A DNA stretch of 64,000 nt from Caenispirillum salinarum AK4 (GCF_000315795.1 NZ_ANHY01000011.1:62001-126000), one strand, 5' to 3'; numbered from the stretch's first letter, positions 33,602-44,338 are shown. The notes: generated from the letters alone by a model not told the origin. A program made the numbers and translations.

Positions 33602-35514
33602 GCCTCCACCTCCGTGTTCCGCGTATCGGGCGCCGCACCACCACCACCATGACCACCACCGCCGGGCGGCGGCGCCAGGTGCCAGGCGTTCTTGCCGGTG
33701 TGCTTGGCGGCGTACATGGCGGCGTCGGCGCGGGCGACCATCTCCGCCAGGGTCTCGCCCGAGCCGGCCTCGTGCACCGCCACGCCCAGCGACAGGCTGA
33801 GCGGCTTGTCGCCGGCGATCGCCGCATCGTCCAGCGCCCGGGCGGCCGTCACCAGCATTTCAGCCTTGGCCTGAGCAACACCGCTGTCCGCGCCTTCCAG
33901 CCACACGGCGAACTCGTCCCCGCCCAGCCGCGCCACAAGGTCGGTGGGACGGGTGTTGCCCACCAGGACGTCGCGCAGGCGCAGCAGCAGGTCGTCCCCG
34001 GCCTTGTGGCCGCTGCGGTCGTTGATGACCTTGAAGTTGTCCAGGTCCAGGTAGATGAGCGACGCCGGGCTGCGGTCGCGCTCCAGCCGGCGGTAGCGGC
34101 GTTCCAGTTCGCCGAAGAAGGCGCGACGGTTGAAGAGGCCCGTCAGTGGGTCGGTCCGCGACATGCGCAGGATGCTTTCGTGGTTGGCGATCTGCTCCAG
34201 CGCGATGCCCAACTGGCTGGCGATCTCGCCGATGAGCAGGCGGTCGTCCTCGCTCCACGGCCCGCGGCCCACCTCGCGCCACAGCACCACGGCGCCGTTG
34301 AGCGCGTGGCGGTAGACGGTGGGCGCCGCCATGATGGACCAGTCGCCGATCTCCACCTCCAGCCGGCCGCGCCGCTGGCGCAGGCGGTCAAGCACCGGCC
34401 CCGCGGCCATGTACCCCAGGTCGCCCCACCGCGCGCCGGGCACGAACGTCAGCGGCGTCCGCTCGCCGTCGTCGTCGGCGGCAGCGGGCGCGCTCTCGCC
34501 CGGACCCGCCGGCGGCCGTTCGGCATCCTCCGCTGCGGGCACCCGGAAGACCTGACAGACGGTGGCTCCCAGCCCCCGGCCCAGCGTCTCCGCCGCCGTC
34601 GCCAGCATATCCGTCGGGTTGACCTCGTCCCGGATGGCGCGGGTGATGTAGGCCAGGATGCGCTCCCGGTTGCGGGCGCGGGCCAGCGCGGCGTCACGGT
34701 CGCGCTCGCGGGTGACGTCACGGCCGACGCCTCGGGCGCCCGACCACTCGCCGTGCGCGTTGTAGAGCGGCGTCGCCGACATGCGCACACAGGCCAGCGC
34801 CCCGGTCGCCGCGCGCAGCCAGACGTCGACGTCCTCCACCGGTTCGCGCGCGTGGAACGGGATCGAGCCGGGGCCGAAATATTCCGCCACCAGGCTCGCC
34901 GGGTCGGTCGCCACCAGGCGCTGTGCCGGATATCCCAGGGCGCCGCGGGGGCTGACGAAAACGAAGGCGCCGTCGCGTCCCGTCTCCCACGCGAAATCGG
35001 TGGAAATCTCCACGAAATCCTTGTAGCGCTGACGGCTGTCGACCAGGGCGGCGCGAAGGGTGCGCTCCAGGGTCACGTCGCGCGCAAGCACCAGCAGGCG
35101 TCCGGGCTGGCAGTCGGGCTCCAGGCATTCAAGCGGCAGCAGCGACAGGCGGAACCAAGCCGGCCCCGTCTCGCCCGGAAGGGAAACGATTTCCTCCACC
35201 GCCACGCCGTCGGTTCGGGCGCGTTCCGCCAAGGCCCGCACGGGCCCCGGCATGGCGGCCGGCAGGCCATCGGCGGGCGCTGGCGCCAGCCCCGAGGCAT
35301 TGGAGGAACAGCGCGTCTCCTCTGCCGCCGCCCGATCCAGCGCGGCCGTCAGGCTGTCCGAACGCGGCCCGACCATCATGGGTCGGTCGCGGGCATCGAT
35401 GATGAGCATGCCGCCGGGATAGGACTCGAGCGCGCTGCGGCACAGCGACAGCAGGCCGGCATCCACCAGCGTGTCGGCCGCGGCACGCGGCTCTGCTCTT
35501 GTCCCTGTGCTCAC
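33598..35514 (-). CDS. PAS-GAF-GGDEF diguanylate cyclase
   Basis: This 638-residue cytoplasmic protein starts at GTG with AGGGG seven bases upstream. An N-terminal PAS-like stretch ([20 protein letters not shown]) is followed by a second PAS ([16 protein letters not shown], then [11 protein letters not shown]) at about 160-285, a GAF-like domain at about 290-445 and a GGDEF domain. The active site GGDEF is intact, and RPTD five residues before it is the RxxD inhibitory site, so the enzyme should make c-di-GMP under product control. The C-terminal tail is rich in Gly, Pro and His (GGGGHGGGG). It overlaps the DUF2336 gene and is divergent from dapD. Confidence 0.92.
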   Translation of the reverse strand: MSTGTRAEPRAAADTLVDAGLLSLCRSALESYPGGMLIIDARDRPMMVGPRSDSLTAALDRAAAEETRCSSNASGLAPAPADGLPAAMPGPVRALAERARTDGVAVEEIVSLPGETGPAWFRLSLLPLECLEPDCQPGRLLVLARDVTLERTLRAALVDSRQRYKDFVEISTDFAWETGRDGAFVFVSPRGALGYPAQRLVATDPASLVAEYFGPGSIPFHAREPVEDVDVWLRAATGALACVRMSATPLYNAHGEWSGARGVGRDVTRERDRDAALARARNRERILAYITRAIRDEVNPTDMLATAAETLGRGLGATVCQVFRVPAAEDAERPPAGPGESAPAAADDDGERTPLTFVPGARWGDLGYMAAGPVLDRLRQRRGRLEVEIGDWSIMAAPTVYRHALNGAVVLWREVGRGPWSEDDRLLIGEIASQLGIALEQIANHESILRMSRTDPLTGLFNRRAFFGELERRYRRLERDRSPASLIYLDLDNFKVINDRSGHKAGDDLLLRLRDVLVGNTRPTDLVARLGGDEFAVWLEGADSGVAQAKAEMLVTAARALDDAAIAGDKPLSLSLGVAVHEAGSGETLAEMVARADAAMYAAKHTGKNAWHLAPPPGGGGHGGGGAAPDTRNTEVEA

Positions 35515-35638
35515 CGGTATCCCCTGAACCCCTCAACCCAACGGAACAGAGCTTATCCCTTTGTTCGCCTTATGCCAACACAGCGCGCGCGGCCTTTTGC
35601 GCCGCGCAAGTCGCTGCCTCCGGCTCCCGACCGCGCTG

Positions 35639-35666
35639 TTGACTTGACCCCTGGGCGGGGTATGTT
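35639..35666 (+). promoter_or_regulatory. Sigma-70 type promoter of dapD
   Basis: TTGACT (35639-35644), 16 bases, TATGTT (35661-35666). It gives a leader of about 40 bases before the dapD ATG at 35713. The -35 matches five of six and the -10 four of six. Confidence 0.55.
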
Positions 35667-35712
35667 CACGCACCATTTCAAGACTTCCCCAGCATCGGAG
35701 CTTGGCCGACTC

Positions 35713-36555
35713 ATGAGCCTCGACAGCCTGAAGACCACCATCGACACCGCCTTCGAAGAGCGCGAGGGCATCAATGCCAAAACCGGCGGCGAGGTGCGCG
35801 AGGCCGTCGACGCCGCGCTGAACCTGCTGGATTCGGGCGAGGCCCGCGTCGCCGAAAAGACCGCCGAGGGGTGGATCGTCAACCAGTGGCTGAAGAAGGC
35901 CGTGCTGCTGTCCTTCCGCCTGAACGACATGACCGTCATCAACGGCGGCCCGGGTGCGGCCAACTGGTGGGACAAGGTGCCCAGCAAGTTCGACGGCTGG
36001 GGCGAGGCCGAGTTCCGCGAGGCCGGCTTCCGCGCCGTGCCCAACTGCGTCGTGCGCCGGTCGGCCTACATCGCCCCGGGCGTGGTGCTGATGCCGTCGT
36101 TCGTCAACCTGGGCGCCTACGTCGACACCGGCTGCATGATCGACACCTGGGCCACCGTCGGCTCCTGCGCACAGATCGGCAAGAACGTGCACATCTCGGG
36201 CGGCGCCGGCATCGGCGGCGTGCTGGAGCCCCTGCAGGCCGGCCCGGTCATCATTGAGGACAACTGCTTCATCGGCGCCCGCGCCGAAGTGGCCGAAGGC
36301 GTGCGTGTCGAGGAAGGCGCGGTGCTGTCCATGGGTGTCTACATCGGCGCGTCCACCAAGATCATCGACCGCGAGACCGGCGAGGTCCACATGGGCCGCG
36401 TCCCGTCGTACTCGGTGGTCGTGCCGGGCACCATGCCGGGCAAGCCGCTGCCCGACGGATCGGCCGGCCCCGGCCTCTATTGCGCAGTGATCGTGAAGCG
36501 GGTCGACGAGCGTACCCGTTCAAAGGTCAGCATCAACGAGCTGCTGCGGGATTAA
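35713..36555 (+). CDS. dapD: 2,3,4,5-tetrahydropyridine-2,6-dicarboxylate N-succinyltransferase
   Basis: This 280-residue cytoplasmic enzyme uses succinyl-CoA to succinylate tetrahydrodipicolinate in the succinylase route to meso-diaminopimelate and lysine. The N-terminal helical part reads [13 protein letters not shown]; the body is a left-handed beta-helix of hexapeptide repeats with the family stretches [35 protein letters not shown] and [14 protein letters not shown]. The ATG at 35713 matches the family start ([14 protein letters not shown]); the open frame upstream is the shadow of the opposite cyclase gene. dapE follows at once, so two of the pathway steps are encoded together. Confidence 0.97.
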   Translation: MSLDSLKTTIDTAFEEREGINAKTGGEVREAVDAALNLLDSGEARVAEKTAEGWIVNQWLKKAVLLSFRLNDMTVINGGPGAANWWDKVPSKFDGWGEAEFREAGFRAVPNCVVRRSAYIAPGVVLMPSFVNLGAYVDTGCMIDTWATVGSCAQIGKNVHISGGAGIGGVLEPLQAGPVIIEDNCFIGARAEVAEGVRVEEGAVLSMGVYIGASTKIIDRETGEVHMGRVPSYSVVVPGTMPGKPLPDGSAGPGLYCAVIVKRVDERTRSKVSINELLRD

Positions 36556-36614
36556 TGAGTGGTTGCGGCGGGCCGCCGGCCCGCCGTTCCAGACCTGTCA
36601 GGAAAGCATACCCC

Positions 36615-37814
36615 TTGACCGCCGACACCTCCACCCTGCCCGCCTTCGAGGCCGCCGCGCTGACCGATCCGCTGCCCCTGGCGCAGGCGCTCATCCGCCG
36701 GCCGAGCATCACGCCCGCCGACGAGGGCGCGCTGGACGTTCTGCAGGCGGCGCTGGAGACCCTGGGCTTCCGCTGCACCCGCCTGCCCTTCGGCGAGGGG
36801 GACGAGCGGGTGGACAACCTGTATGCCCGCCTGGGCACGGCCGCGCCCAACTTCTGCTTTGCCGGCCACACCGACGTGGTGCCCGTCGGCCAGGGCTGGA
36901 CGCTCGATCCCTTCGCGGCAGAGGTGAAGGACGGCATTCTGTACGGCCGCGGCGCCTCCGACATGAAGGGTGCCATCGCCGCCTTCGTCGCCGCCGTCGC
37001 CCGTGCGCGCGACGACTGGGCGGACGGTGCGCCGGGCGGCAGCCTGTCGCTGCTGATCACCGGCGACGAGGAAGGGCCGGCCGTCAACGGCACCCGCAAG
37101 ATGCTGGACTGGCTGCGTGAAACCGGCGAGACCATCGACCATTGCCTGGTGGGCGAGCCGACCAACCCCGGCCGCCTGGGCGAAATGATGAAGATCGGCC
37201 GGCGCGGCAGCCTCAACGGCGTGGTGACGGTGCACGGCAGCCAGGGGCATGTCGCCTATCCGCACCTGGCGGACAACCCCATTCCGCGCCTCATGCGCAT
37301 GATGTCGGCGCTGATCGAGAAGCCGCTGGACGCCGGGACGGCCCACTTCCAGCCGTCCAACCTGGAGATCACCACCATCGACGTCGGCAACCCGGCGACC
37401 AACGTGATCCCCGGCGCGGCGACGGCACGGTTCAACATCCGGTTCAACGACCTGCACACCGGCGAGCGGCTGAGCGCCTGGGCGCGTGAAAAGCTGGAGG
37501 TGGTCGACGAGGGTGGCGACCATGACCTGGACATCCGCATCTCCGGCGAATCGTTCCTGACGCCGCCGGGCCTGCTGTCGGACCTGGTGTCGGACGCCTG
37601 CGAGGCGGTGCTGGAGACGCGGCCGGAGCTTTCCACCTCTGGCGGCACCTCGGATGCGCGTTTCATCAAGGACCTGTGCCCGGTGATGGAGTTCGGCATG
37701 GTCGGGCGGTCCATGCACAAGGCCGACGAGAACATCGCCGTCGCCGACCTGGAGGCCCTGACGGAAGTCTACCGCCGGGTCGTCAGCGGCTATTTCGCCG
37801 CTCCGCGCGGCTGA
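36615..37814 (+). CDS. dapE: Succinyl-diaminopimelate desuccinylase
   Basis: This protein is about 399 residues long from the TTG at 36615 (AGGA upstream). Another possible start is the ATG at 36555 that overlaps the dapD stop as TAATG and would add 20 residues of no family likeness. The M20 peptidase metal ligands are all present: the His of FAGHTDVVP, the Asp of [11 protein letters not shown], the Glu pair of ITGDEEGPA, the Glu of VGEPTNPG and the His near the end in [10 protein letters not shown]. The enzyme removes succinate from N-succinyl-LL-diaminopimelate with two zinc ions. It works two steps after DapD in lysine and cell wall synthesis. Confidence 0.96.
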   Translation: MTADTSTLPAFEAAALTDPLPLAQALIRRPSITPADEGALDVLQAALETLGFRCTRLPFGEGDERVDNLYARLGTAAPNFCFAGHTDVVPVGQGWTLDPFAAEVKDGILYGRGASDMKGAIAAFVAAVARARDDWADGAPGGSLSLLITGDEEGPAVNGTRKMLDWLRETGETIDHCLVGEPTNPGRLGEMMKIGRRGSLNGVVTVHGSQGHVAYPHLADNPIPRLMRMMSALIEKPLDAGTAHFQPSNLEITTIDVGNPATNVIPGAATARFNIRFNDLHTGERLSAWAREKLEVVDEGGDHDLDIRISGESFLTPPGLLSDLVSDACEAVLETRPELSTSGGTSDARFIKDLCPVMEFGMVGRSMHKADENIAVADLEALTEVYRRVVSGYFAAPRG

Positions 37815-37826
37815 GCGGCGGGCACC

Positions 37827-38399
37827 GTGGCCGTCCCCAGCGTCTCGGAAACCGCCTCCAGCCTGTGGGGGCTGAACCGCCTGCTGCGCCTGGACGCCCG
37901 CGGGATCGAGTGTTTCAACCTGTCGGTGAACGGGTTCTGGAACTCCTTCATCGTAGCCTTCCTGACCCTGCCCTTCTACCTGATCCAGTCCATGCTGTAT
38001 TTCGCGGGGACGGAGCAGGACGCCCACTGGCTGCGCTTCCTGGGGCTGGAGACGGTGGGATTCGCCCTGGGTTGGCTGGTGATGCCGACGGTGATGATTA
38101 CCGTCAGCCGAATGCTGGGCTGCTTCGACCGTTACTTCCACTACATGGTGCCGTACAACTGGTTCCAGCTGGTGGTGGCGGCCGTCCTGCTGCCGCTGTC
38201 CATCGTGCAGGCGGTGGGGCTTCTGCCCCAGGGACTGGTGGCGCTGCTGTTCCTGCTGACCACCAGCGCCTTCATCATGTACGGCTGGTTCATCGCCCGG
38301 CACGGCCTGGGGGTGAGCGCGGGCACGGCCGTGGCCATCATCCTCCTCGACCTGCTGCTGAGCCTGCTGGTCAACGGCGGCACGGAGGCGCTGCTTTAG
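37827..38399 (+). CDS. Integral membrane protein of unknown function behind dapE
   Basis: This is a 190-residue protein with about five membrane helices: SFIVAFLTLPFYLIQSMLYF, FALGWLVMPTVMITV, WFQLVVAAVLLPLSIVQAVG, VALLFLLTTSAFIMYGWFI and AVAIILLDLLLSLLV. The start is GTG twelve bases after the dapE stop, so it is probably in the dap operon. The cytoplasmic loops carry RLLRLDARGIECFN and RMLGCFDRYFHYMVPYNW, which look conserved in character. I do not recognise the family. The position after dapE may be simple operon hitch-hiking and is not evidence for lysine metabolism. Confidence 0.75.
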   Translation: MAVPSVSETASSLWGLNRLLRLDARGIECFNLSVNGFWNSFIVAFLTLPFYLIQSMLYFAGTEQDAHWLRFLGLETVGFALGWLVMPTVMITVSRMLGCFDRYFHYMVPYNWFQLVVAAVLLPLSIVQAVGLLPQGLVALLFLLTTSAFIMYGWFIARHGLGVSAGTAVAIILLDLLLSLLVNGGTEALL

Positions 38400-38551
38400 G
38401 CGGCCGACGTCTTTGCAACACTTTCGGATACGATACTTTGTCACCGGCGTAGCCTTCTTGCGCCGGAAGGCGACTGGCGTCACACTTATGCCAAAGGTCC
38501 GGTCAACAGGACCAACCGAAAGATAAGGCAAGGGTTCAGGGAGGACGCAAC

Positions 38552-39985
38552 ATGGACGACGCAGGTCGCCACCCCGGCGCCGGCGGCGCCGACATGCTCG
38601 ACACCCGCGCGGATGGGGCCGCGGCGGGCATCGTCAAGGGCATCGGTAGTCTTTGGGAAAGCCTGGCGACGGTCGCGCTGGACATCGGCGCGGTGAACGA
38701 GCGCCTGGGCCGCAGCGTCGACCAGTTCGACGGCCTGCGCCGCGCCGCCGAGGAGATGGCGGAGTCCAACCAGTCCATCAACGACGCCGCCGGCTCCGCA
38801 CAGGACGTCGCCGACCGGGTGCTGGCCGAGGCCCGCGGCAGCCGCGATGCCCTGGAGCGCGCCACCGGCGACATCCACGGGTTGGTGGAAGGTGTCGGCC
38901 GCATCGAGCAGCAGCTTGCCGGCCTGTCGGAGGCGCTGCGGCAGGTTTCCAACGTCAGCCAGGAAATCGAGGCCATCGCCAAGCAGACCCGCCTGCTGGC
39001 CCTCAACGCCACCATCGAGGCCGCTCGCGCCGGTGAGGCGGGCAAAGGCTTCGGCGTGGTCGCCGGCGAGGTGAAGGCGCTGGCCCAGCAGACCAGCGAC
39101 GCCACGTCCCACATCGAGGAAACCGTGGCGGAGCTTGAGACCCTCATCGGCCAGCTTCACACGGAAACCAGCGACAGCCGCGAGCGCGCCGGCACCGTGG
39201 AGCAGTCCACCGAGACCCTGTCGCGGGTGGTCGCCACGCTGTCGCACGGCATGGAGGACGTCGGCGGCCAGATCCAGTCCATCAGCGGCGCGGTGTCGGG
39301 AAACCTGGACCGCTGCGGCATCGTGGTGGACAGCGTCAATGCGTTGACAGGCGACGTGGAGGACGAAAGCGGGCACCTGCACCACGCCACCGACGCCGTC
39401 AACGGCCTGATGAACCAGACGCAGGACCTGATCACCCGCGCCGTCTCCGAAGGGTTCGAGATGGCCGACAGCCCTTATGTCCGCAGCGTGCAAAACATGG
39501 CCGAGACCATCGGCCGGCTGTTCGAGGATGCCGTCGCCTCGGGCCGCATGACCGAGGACGCGCTGTTCGACGAGAACTACAAGCCCATCCCCGGCACCGA
39601 TCCGCGCCAGCACACCACGCGCTTCGTCGACTTCACCGACCGCGTCCTGCCCGAGTTGCAGGAGCCGCTGCTGGCCAGCGACCCCAACATCCTGTTCTGC
39701 GCGGCGGTGGACCGCAACGGCTACCTGCCGACGCACAACAAGAAGTACAGCCAGCCGCAGGGCGACGACCCGCTGTGGAACACCGCCAACTGCCGCAATC
39801 GGCGCATCTTCGATGACCCGGTGGGTCTGGCGGCGGGCCGCAACACGCGCCCGTTCCTGCTCAACAGCTACAAGCGCGACATGGGCGGCAAGATGGTGAT
39901 GATGAAGGACGTCAGCGCGCCGATCTTCGTCAACGGCCGCCACTGGGGCGGCTTCCGCATGGGATACACCCTGGGCGGCATCTGA
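38552..39985 (+). CDS. Soluble chemoreceptor with C-terminal sensor domain
   Basis: This 477-residue protein has no membrane segments. The ATG has CAGGGAGGA upstream. Residues 70-290 are chemoreceptor coiled coil with the tip motif [20 protein letters not shown] and [18 protein letters not shown]. The sensor lies at the C-terminus (about 330-477) rather than the usual N-terminus: [58 protein letters not shown] and WGGFRMGY, a pattern met in cytoplasmic alphaproteobacterial receptors and probably PAS/Cache-like. It should report an internal signal to CheA. The ligand is unknown; the single Cys and the His residues could hold a cofactor. Confidence 0.88.
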   Translation: MDDAGRHPGAGGADMLDTRADGAAAGIVKGIGSLWESLATVALDIGAVNERLGRSVDQFDGLRRAAEEMAESNQSINDAAGSAQDVADRVLAEARGSRDALERATGDIHGLVEGVGRIEQQLAGLSEALRQVSNVSQEIEAIAKQTRLLALNATIEAARAGEAGKGFGVVAGEVKALAQQTSDATSHIEETVAELETLIGQLHTETSDSRERAGTVEQSTETLSRVVATLSHGMEDVGGQIQSISGAVSGNLDRCGIVVDSVNALTGDVEDESGHLHHATDAVNGLMNQTQDLITRAVSEGFEMADSPYVRSVQNMAETIGRLFEDAVASGRMTEDALFDENYKPIPGTDPRQHTTRFVDFTDRVLPELQEPLLASDPNILFCAAVDRNGYLPTHNKKYSQPQGDDPLWNTANCRNRRIFDDPVGLAAGRNTRPFLLNSYKRDMGGKMVMMKDVSAPIFVNGRHWGGFRMGYTLGGI

Positions 39986-40092
39986 CGCCCGGGTTGTCTT
40001 GGCTATGCCAAGCGCCTGCCGCATGTCGGTCCTGGCAAAGTCGCCGCCCTTGCAGAGCAGCGGCGCGTCCTGCCCGGTCGGCGCGCAAGAAA

Positions 40093-40124
40093 GGGGCGGC
40101 GTCCGCGCCCGGACACCGCCCCTT
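40093..40124. terminator. Bidirectional terminator between convergent genes
   Basis: GGGGCGGCGTCCG, four-base loop, CGGACACCGCCCC: a 13-base stem with one mismatch. It is followed by TTCCC on the plus strand and by TTTCTTG on the minus strand, and lies between the chemoreceptor (plus) and the RND pump (minus). Confidence 0.75.
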
Positions 40125-40147
40125 CCCGCACCTCAAGCCGGTCGGCT

Positions 40148-43100
40148 CTACTCCGCCGGCGCTCCGCCCATCAGCTTGGCGTCGGGCTCGGGCATGGCCT
40201 TGCCGTGGCCGCGGGCCATCAGCAGGTAGGCCGTCGGCACCACGAACAGCGTCAGCAGCGTCCCGAAGGTCATGCCGCCCACGATGACCCAGCCGATGGC
40301 GGCCCGGCTTTCAGCGCCCGCGCCCACGGCGATCGCCAGCGGCACCGCGCCAAGCACCATCGCACCCGTGGTCATGAGGATCGGGCGCAGGCGGAGCGCG
40401 CTGGCCTCGATCACCGCATCGCGCTTGCTGCGGCCCTGCTCCTGGAGTTGGTTCGCGAACTCCACGATGAGGATGCCGTGCTTGGTGATGAGGCCGATGA
40501 GCGTCACCAGCCCGATCTGGCTGTAGACGTTCAGCGTGTTGCCCGTCAGGTACAGCGCCAGTAGCGCGCCGGTCACCGACAGCGGCACCGACAGCATGAT
40601 GACGAACGGGTCGACGAAGCTCTCGAACTGCGCGGCCAGCACCAGGTAGATGAACCCCAGCGCCAGCAGGAAGGTGACGTAGAGGCTGGCGCTCGACTCC
40701 TTGTACTCGCGCGACGGACCGGCGTAGTCGACAAGAGCCTCCGGCGGCAGCACCTCGGCGGCGATGCCCTCCAGCGTCGCCAGACCATCGGACAGGGCGA
40801 AGCCCGGCGCCAGGTTGGCGGTGATGGTGGCCGACCGCATCTGGTTGAAGTGGTTCAACTCCTTCGGCGCGACCGTCTCCGTCACCGTCAGCAGGTTGGA
40901 CAACTGGATCATGGACCCGTCCGCCCCGCGCACGTAGATGGCCGACAGGTCCGACGGCGTCGCCCGGTCGACATCGGCGACCTGCACGATCACGTCGTAC
41001 TGCTTGCCGTTCTGCTTGAAGCGCGTCACCTGTCGGCCGCCCAGCATGGATTCCAGCGTCCGGCCGATCTCGGCCACGTCGGCGCCCACATCGGCCACCT
41101 TCTCGCGGTCCACCTGCACCGAAAGCTGGGGCTTGTTCAGCTTCAGGTCCGTGTCGAGGTTGATGAACCCGGGATACTCCCGCGCCTTGGCAACCACACT
41201 GTCCACCATGGTCTGAAGCTCGTCATAGGGCGCGGTGGTCTGGATGACGAACTGCACGGGCTTGGACACCGGGCTCTGGCCCAGCGACGGCGGGTTGGTG
41301 GGGAAGGCCATGATGCCGGGGATGCCGCCGAACAGCTTGGGCTGCATCTCCTTGACGATCTCCTGCTGCTTGCGGTCGCGGTCCTCCCAGTCCGTCAGGC
41401 CGACGAAGCTGATGATCTGCGACACCACGGGGAAGCCCGTCACCACGAAGTAGCGCTCGGCCTCCGGCGTATTGGCATAGACCTGCTCCATCTGCCGGGC
41501 GTACTTGTCGGAGTAGTCGAGCGTCGAGCCTTCCGGCGCGATGCCGATGCCGATGATGGTGCCGCGGTCCTCCGTCGGCGCCAGTTCCGACGGCAGCTGG
41601 GTGAACAGGACATAGGCCCCGCCGGCCACCCCCAGCGCCACGCCGATCACCAGGATGTTGGCGCGAAGCGTCACCCGCAGCATGGCGCGGTAGGCGTTGG
41701 TCATGCCCACCATCACCCGCTCGATGGCGTTGTAGATGGTGGAGTGCTTCTTCTCGTGGCGCAGCAGCTTGGAGCACATCATGGGCGACAGCGTCAGCGC
41801 CACGAAGCCCGACACCAGCACGGCACCCGCCAGCGTCAGGGCGAATTCCGTGAACAGGCGCCCGGTGCGCCCCTCCATGAAGCCGATGGGCGCATAGACC
41901 GCCGCCAGGGTCAGCGTCATGGCGACGACGGCAAAGGCGATTTCCCGGCTGCCCTTGAAGGCCGCCTGCACGGGCGACAGGCCTTCCTCCACATGGCGGT
42001 GGATGTTCTCCAGCATGACGATGGCGTCGTCGACCACTAGGCCGATGGCCAGCACCATGGCCAGAAGGGTCAGCGTGTTGATGGAAAAACCGAAGGCATA
42101 CATCAGCGCAAACGCGCCGATCAGCGACACCGGAATGGTCACCAGCGGGATCAGCGTGGCGCGGATGGAGCGCAGGAACACGAAGATCACCAGGATCACC
42201 AGCACCACCGCCTCGCCGATGGTGGTGAAGACGTTGGCGATGGAGCGATCGATGAAGATGGAGCTGTCATAGCCGATGTCGACGCTCATGCCCTCGGGCA
42301 GGCCGCCCTCGATGATGGGCAGCGCCTCGCGCACGCCGGCGCTGACGTCCAGCGGGTTGGCCGTGGCCTGCTTGACCACGCCCAGGGCGACCGCGCTCTG
42401 GCCGTTGAACCGTACGGCCGAACGCTCGCTTTCCGCTCCGATCTCGGCACGGCCCACGTCCTTCAGGCGCACCAGGTAACCGTCAGCACGCTTGATGATC
42501 AGGTCCTCGAACTGGGCGGGCGTGCGCAGGTCGGTCTCTGCCAGCACGGTGAACTCGCGCTCCGCGCTCTCGATGCGGCCCGAGGGAATTTCCACGTTCT
42601 GCCGGCGCAACGCGCCCTCGACGTCCTGCACCGTCAGGCCATAGGCCGCCAGGCGCGCACGGTCGAGCCACAGGCGCATGGCATAGCGGCGCTCGCCGAA
42701 GATCATCACGTTGGCGACGCCGTCGATGTTCTGCAGCCGGTCCTTGACGTAGCGGTCGGCGTAGTCGGTGACCTCCAGCGGCGAATGCCGGTCCGACGAG
42801 AACGCCAGGTAGATGATCGGCTGGGCGTCGGCTTCCTCCTTGGAGATGACAGGCTCGTCGATCTCGCTGGGAAGCTGGCCGCGCACACGGGCGACGCGGT
42901 CGCGCACGTCGTTGGCCGCCGTGTCGGGGTCGCGGGTCAGGCGGAATTTCACCTCCACCTGGCTCTGTTCGGGGCGGGAGGTGGACGTCATGACGTCGAT
43001 GCCCTCGATGCCCGCCAGGCTCTCCTCCAGCGGCTGGGTGACCTGGGTCTCGATGATCTCCGCCGTGGCGCCGGGGTAGCGGGTCTCCACCTTCACCACC

Positions 43101-43228
43101 GGCTCGTCGATATTGGGGTATTCGCGCACCGTCAGCCGGTCATAGGCGATGATGCCCACCAGCACGATGACGAGGCTCATGACGGTGGCGAGCACCGGCC
43201 GCTTGATGGACAGGTCGGACAGGACCAT
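40148..43228 (-). CDS. RND-type multidrug efflux pump, inner-membrane subunit
   Basis: This protein has 1026 residues, the length of AcrB-like HAE1 pumps. It starts MVLSDLSIKRPVLATVMSLV, the usual amphipathic start plus first helix, and has the proton-relay Asp pair in GLVVDDAIVMLENIHRHVEEG, the family segment REYPNIDEPVVKVETRYPGA, and SQIGLVTLIGLITKHGILIV in the second half. Such pumps trade protons for drugs, dyes or other amphipathic compounds and work as trimers. The ATG lies three bases after the stop of the adaptor gene, with GGAGGG inside the adaptor end. No outer-membrane channel gene is adjacent, so a shared TolC-like protein is likely. Confidence 0.94.
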   Translation of the reverse strand: MVLSDLSIKRPVLATVMSLVIVLVGIIAYDRLTVREYPNIDEPVVKVETRYPGATAEIIETQVTQPLEESLAGIEGIDVMTSTSRPEQSQVEVKFRLTRDPDTAANDVRDRVARVRGQLPSEIDEPVISKEEADAQPIIYLAFSSDRHSPLEVTDYADRYVKDRLQNIDGVANVMIFGERRYAMRLWLDRARLAAYGLTVQDVEGALRRQNVEIPSGRIESAEREFTVLAETDLRTPAQFEDLIIKRADGYLVRLKDVGRAEIGAESERSAVRFNGQSAVALGVVKQATANPLDVSAGVREALPIIEGGLPEGMSVDIGYDSSIFIDRSIANVFTTIGEAVVLVILVIFVFLRSIRATLIPLVTIPVSLIGAFALMYAFGFSINTLTLLAMVLAIGLVVDDAIVMLENIHRHVEEGLSPVQAAFKGSREIAFAVVAMTLTLAAVYAPIGFMEGRTGRLFTEFALTLAGAVLVSGFVALTLSPMMCSKLLRHEKKHSTIYNAIERVMVGMTNAYRAMLRVTLRANILVIGVALGVAGGAYVLFTQLPSELAPTEDRGTIIGIGIAPEGSTLDYSDKYARQMEQVYANTPEAERYFVVTGFPVVSQIISFVGLTDWEDRDRKQQEIVKEMQPKLFGGIPGIMAFPTNPPSLGQSPVSKPVQFVIQTTAPYDELQTMVDSVVAKAREYPGFINLDTDLKLNKPQLSVQVDREKVADVGADVAEIGRTLESMLGGRQVTRFKQNGKQYDVIVQVADVDRATPSDLSAIYVRGADGSMIQLSNLLTVTETVAPKELNHFNQMRSATITANLAPGFALSDGLATLEGIAAEVLPPEALVDYAGPSREYKESSASLYVTFLLALGFIYLVLAAQFESFVDPFVIMLSVPLSVTGALLALYLTGNTLNVYSQIGLVTLIGLITKHGILIVEFANQLQEQGRSKRDAVIEASALRLRPILMTTGAMVLGAVPLAIAVGAGAESRAAIGWVIVGGMTFGTLLTLFVVPTAYLLMARGHGKAMPEPDAKLMGGAPAE

Positions 43229-43231
43229 GGA

Positions 43232-44338
43232 TCAGCCCTCCGCCCCCGCCGCCGAGGCGGCCTGCGGATCGCCCCCCGCCTTGCCCTCAGCGCCGGGACC
43301 GCCGGCGGGCATGACGGTGACGGGCTGGCCGGGGCGCACCTTGATCTGGCCGGCCGTGATGACCGTGTCGCCTTCGCTCAGGCCCCCGGTCACCTCGACG
43401 ATGCCCTTGCGGCGCTGGCCAATGGTGACCGGCTGGGCCTCCACCATTCCGTCCACCACCTTGTAGACCATCTGGCTGGTGCCCTGGGGGATGAGGGCCT
43501 CCTCCGGCACCACCAGGGCGTTGGGCCGTTCGTCCAGCACCAGGGTCACGCGGGCGAACATGCCCGGGCGCAAAGGGCCGTCCATGTTGGGCACGCGGGC
43601 GCGCAGGAGCACGCTGCGGCCCTGCACGTCCACCTGCGGATCGATGGCGTAGACCGTGCCCTCGAACGTTTCGCCGGGCACGGCGTCGACACGCATGCGA
43701 ATGGACTGGCCGGTCTCCAGGCGGTGGGCGAAGACCTCCGGCACGCGGAAGTCCACCTTGATGGGGTCCACGTCCTCCAGGTTCACGATGGCATCGCCGG
43801 CGCGGACATAGTCGCCGACGCTCACCTGCCGCAGGCCGAGCAGGCCGGAGAACGGCGCGCGAAGCTCCGTCTTCTCCATGTTCACCCGCGCCAGTTCCAG
43901 GGCGGCCTCGTCGGCGCGCAGCTTCGCGAGCGCCTCGTCGCGGGAGCTGACGGGCAGGTTCTGGCGGCGGTAGAGTTCTTCGGCGCGGTTGAAGTTGCGC
44001 TGGCTGAGGCTGAGGTTGGCCTCGGCCCTTTTCAGTTCGGCGGCCCGGCTGTCGTCGTCCAGCTTGACCAGCAACTGGCCCTTTTCCGCGCGGCCGCCTT
44101 CGTCGAAGGAAATCTCCTCGACGCGGCCGGCGATCTCGGGGCGGATGACGGTGCTTTCGTTGGCCAGCAGGCTGCCCACCACCAGAAGCTCGTCGGTCAT
44201 GGGCTGGACACGCACGGGCACGGCTTCGACCGGCAGGCCCTGCGGCTTGTCCTGCGCCTGGCCCGCCGTCGGCGCCGCCAGAAGACCCGCCGCCAGCATC
44301 AGCGCTCCGGCCAGTCGTTTCCCGATGATGTTACCCAC
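43232..44338 (-). CDS. RND efflux periplasmic adaptor
   Basis: This 368-residue protein starts at GTG with GGGAGAGG upstream. A Sec signal peptide ends near AGQAQDK; there is no lipobox, so the protein is soluble or anchored through partners. The adaptor pattern is complete: VVGSLLANESTVIRPEIAGR, the lipoyl-like VEEISFDEGGRAEKGQLLV, a coiled hairpin (LKRAEANLSLSQRNFNRAEE), ELRAPFSGLLGLRQVSVGDY and the beta-barrel and membrane-proximal parts. The tail of about 25 residues is rich in Gly and Ala. It is cotranscribed with the pump just downstream. A 105-base gap separates it from the MFS gene upstream on the same strand. Confidence 0.93.
   Translation of the reverse strand: MGNIIGKRLAGALMLAAGLLAAPTAGQAQDKPQGLPVEAVPVRVQPMTDELLVVGSLLANESTVIRPEIAGRVEEISFDEGGRAEKGQLLVKLDDDSRAAELKRAEANLSLSQRNFNRAEELYRRQNLPVSSRDEALAKLRADEAALELARVNMEKTELRAPFSGLLGLRQVSVGDYVRAGDAIVNLEDVDPIKVDFRVPEVFAHRLETGQSIRMRVDAVPGETFEGTVYAIDPQVDVQGRSVLLRARVPNMDGPLRPGMFARVTLVLDERPNALVVPEEALIPQGTSQMVYKVVDGMVEAQPVTIGQRRKGIVEVTGGLSEGDTVITAGQIKVRPGQPVTVMPAGGPGAEGKAGGDPQAASAAGAEG

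Noticed and set aside
33649-35712. Long plus-strand open frame running into dapD
   Set aside because: It is the antisense shadow of the GGDEF gene; likeness to DapD begins only at 35713.
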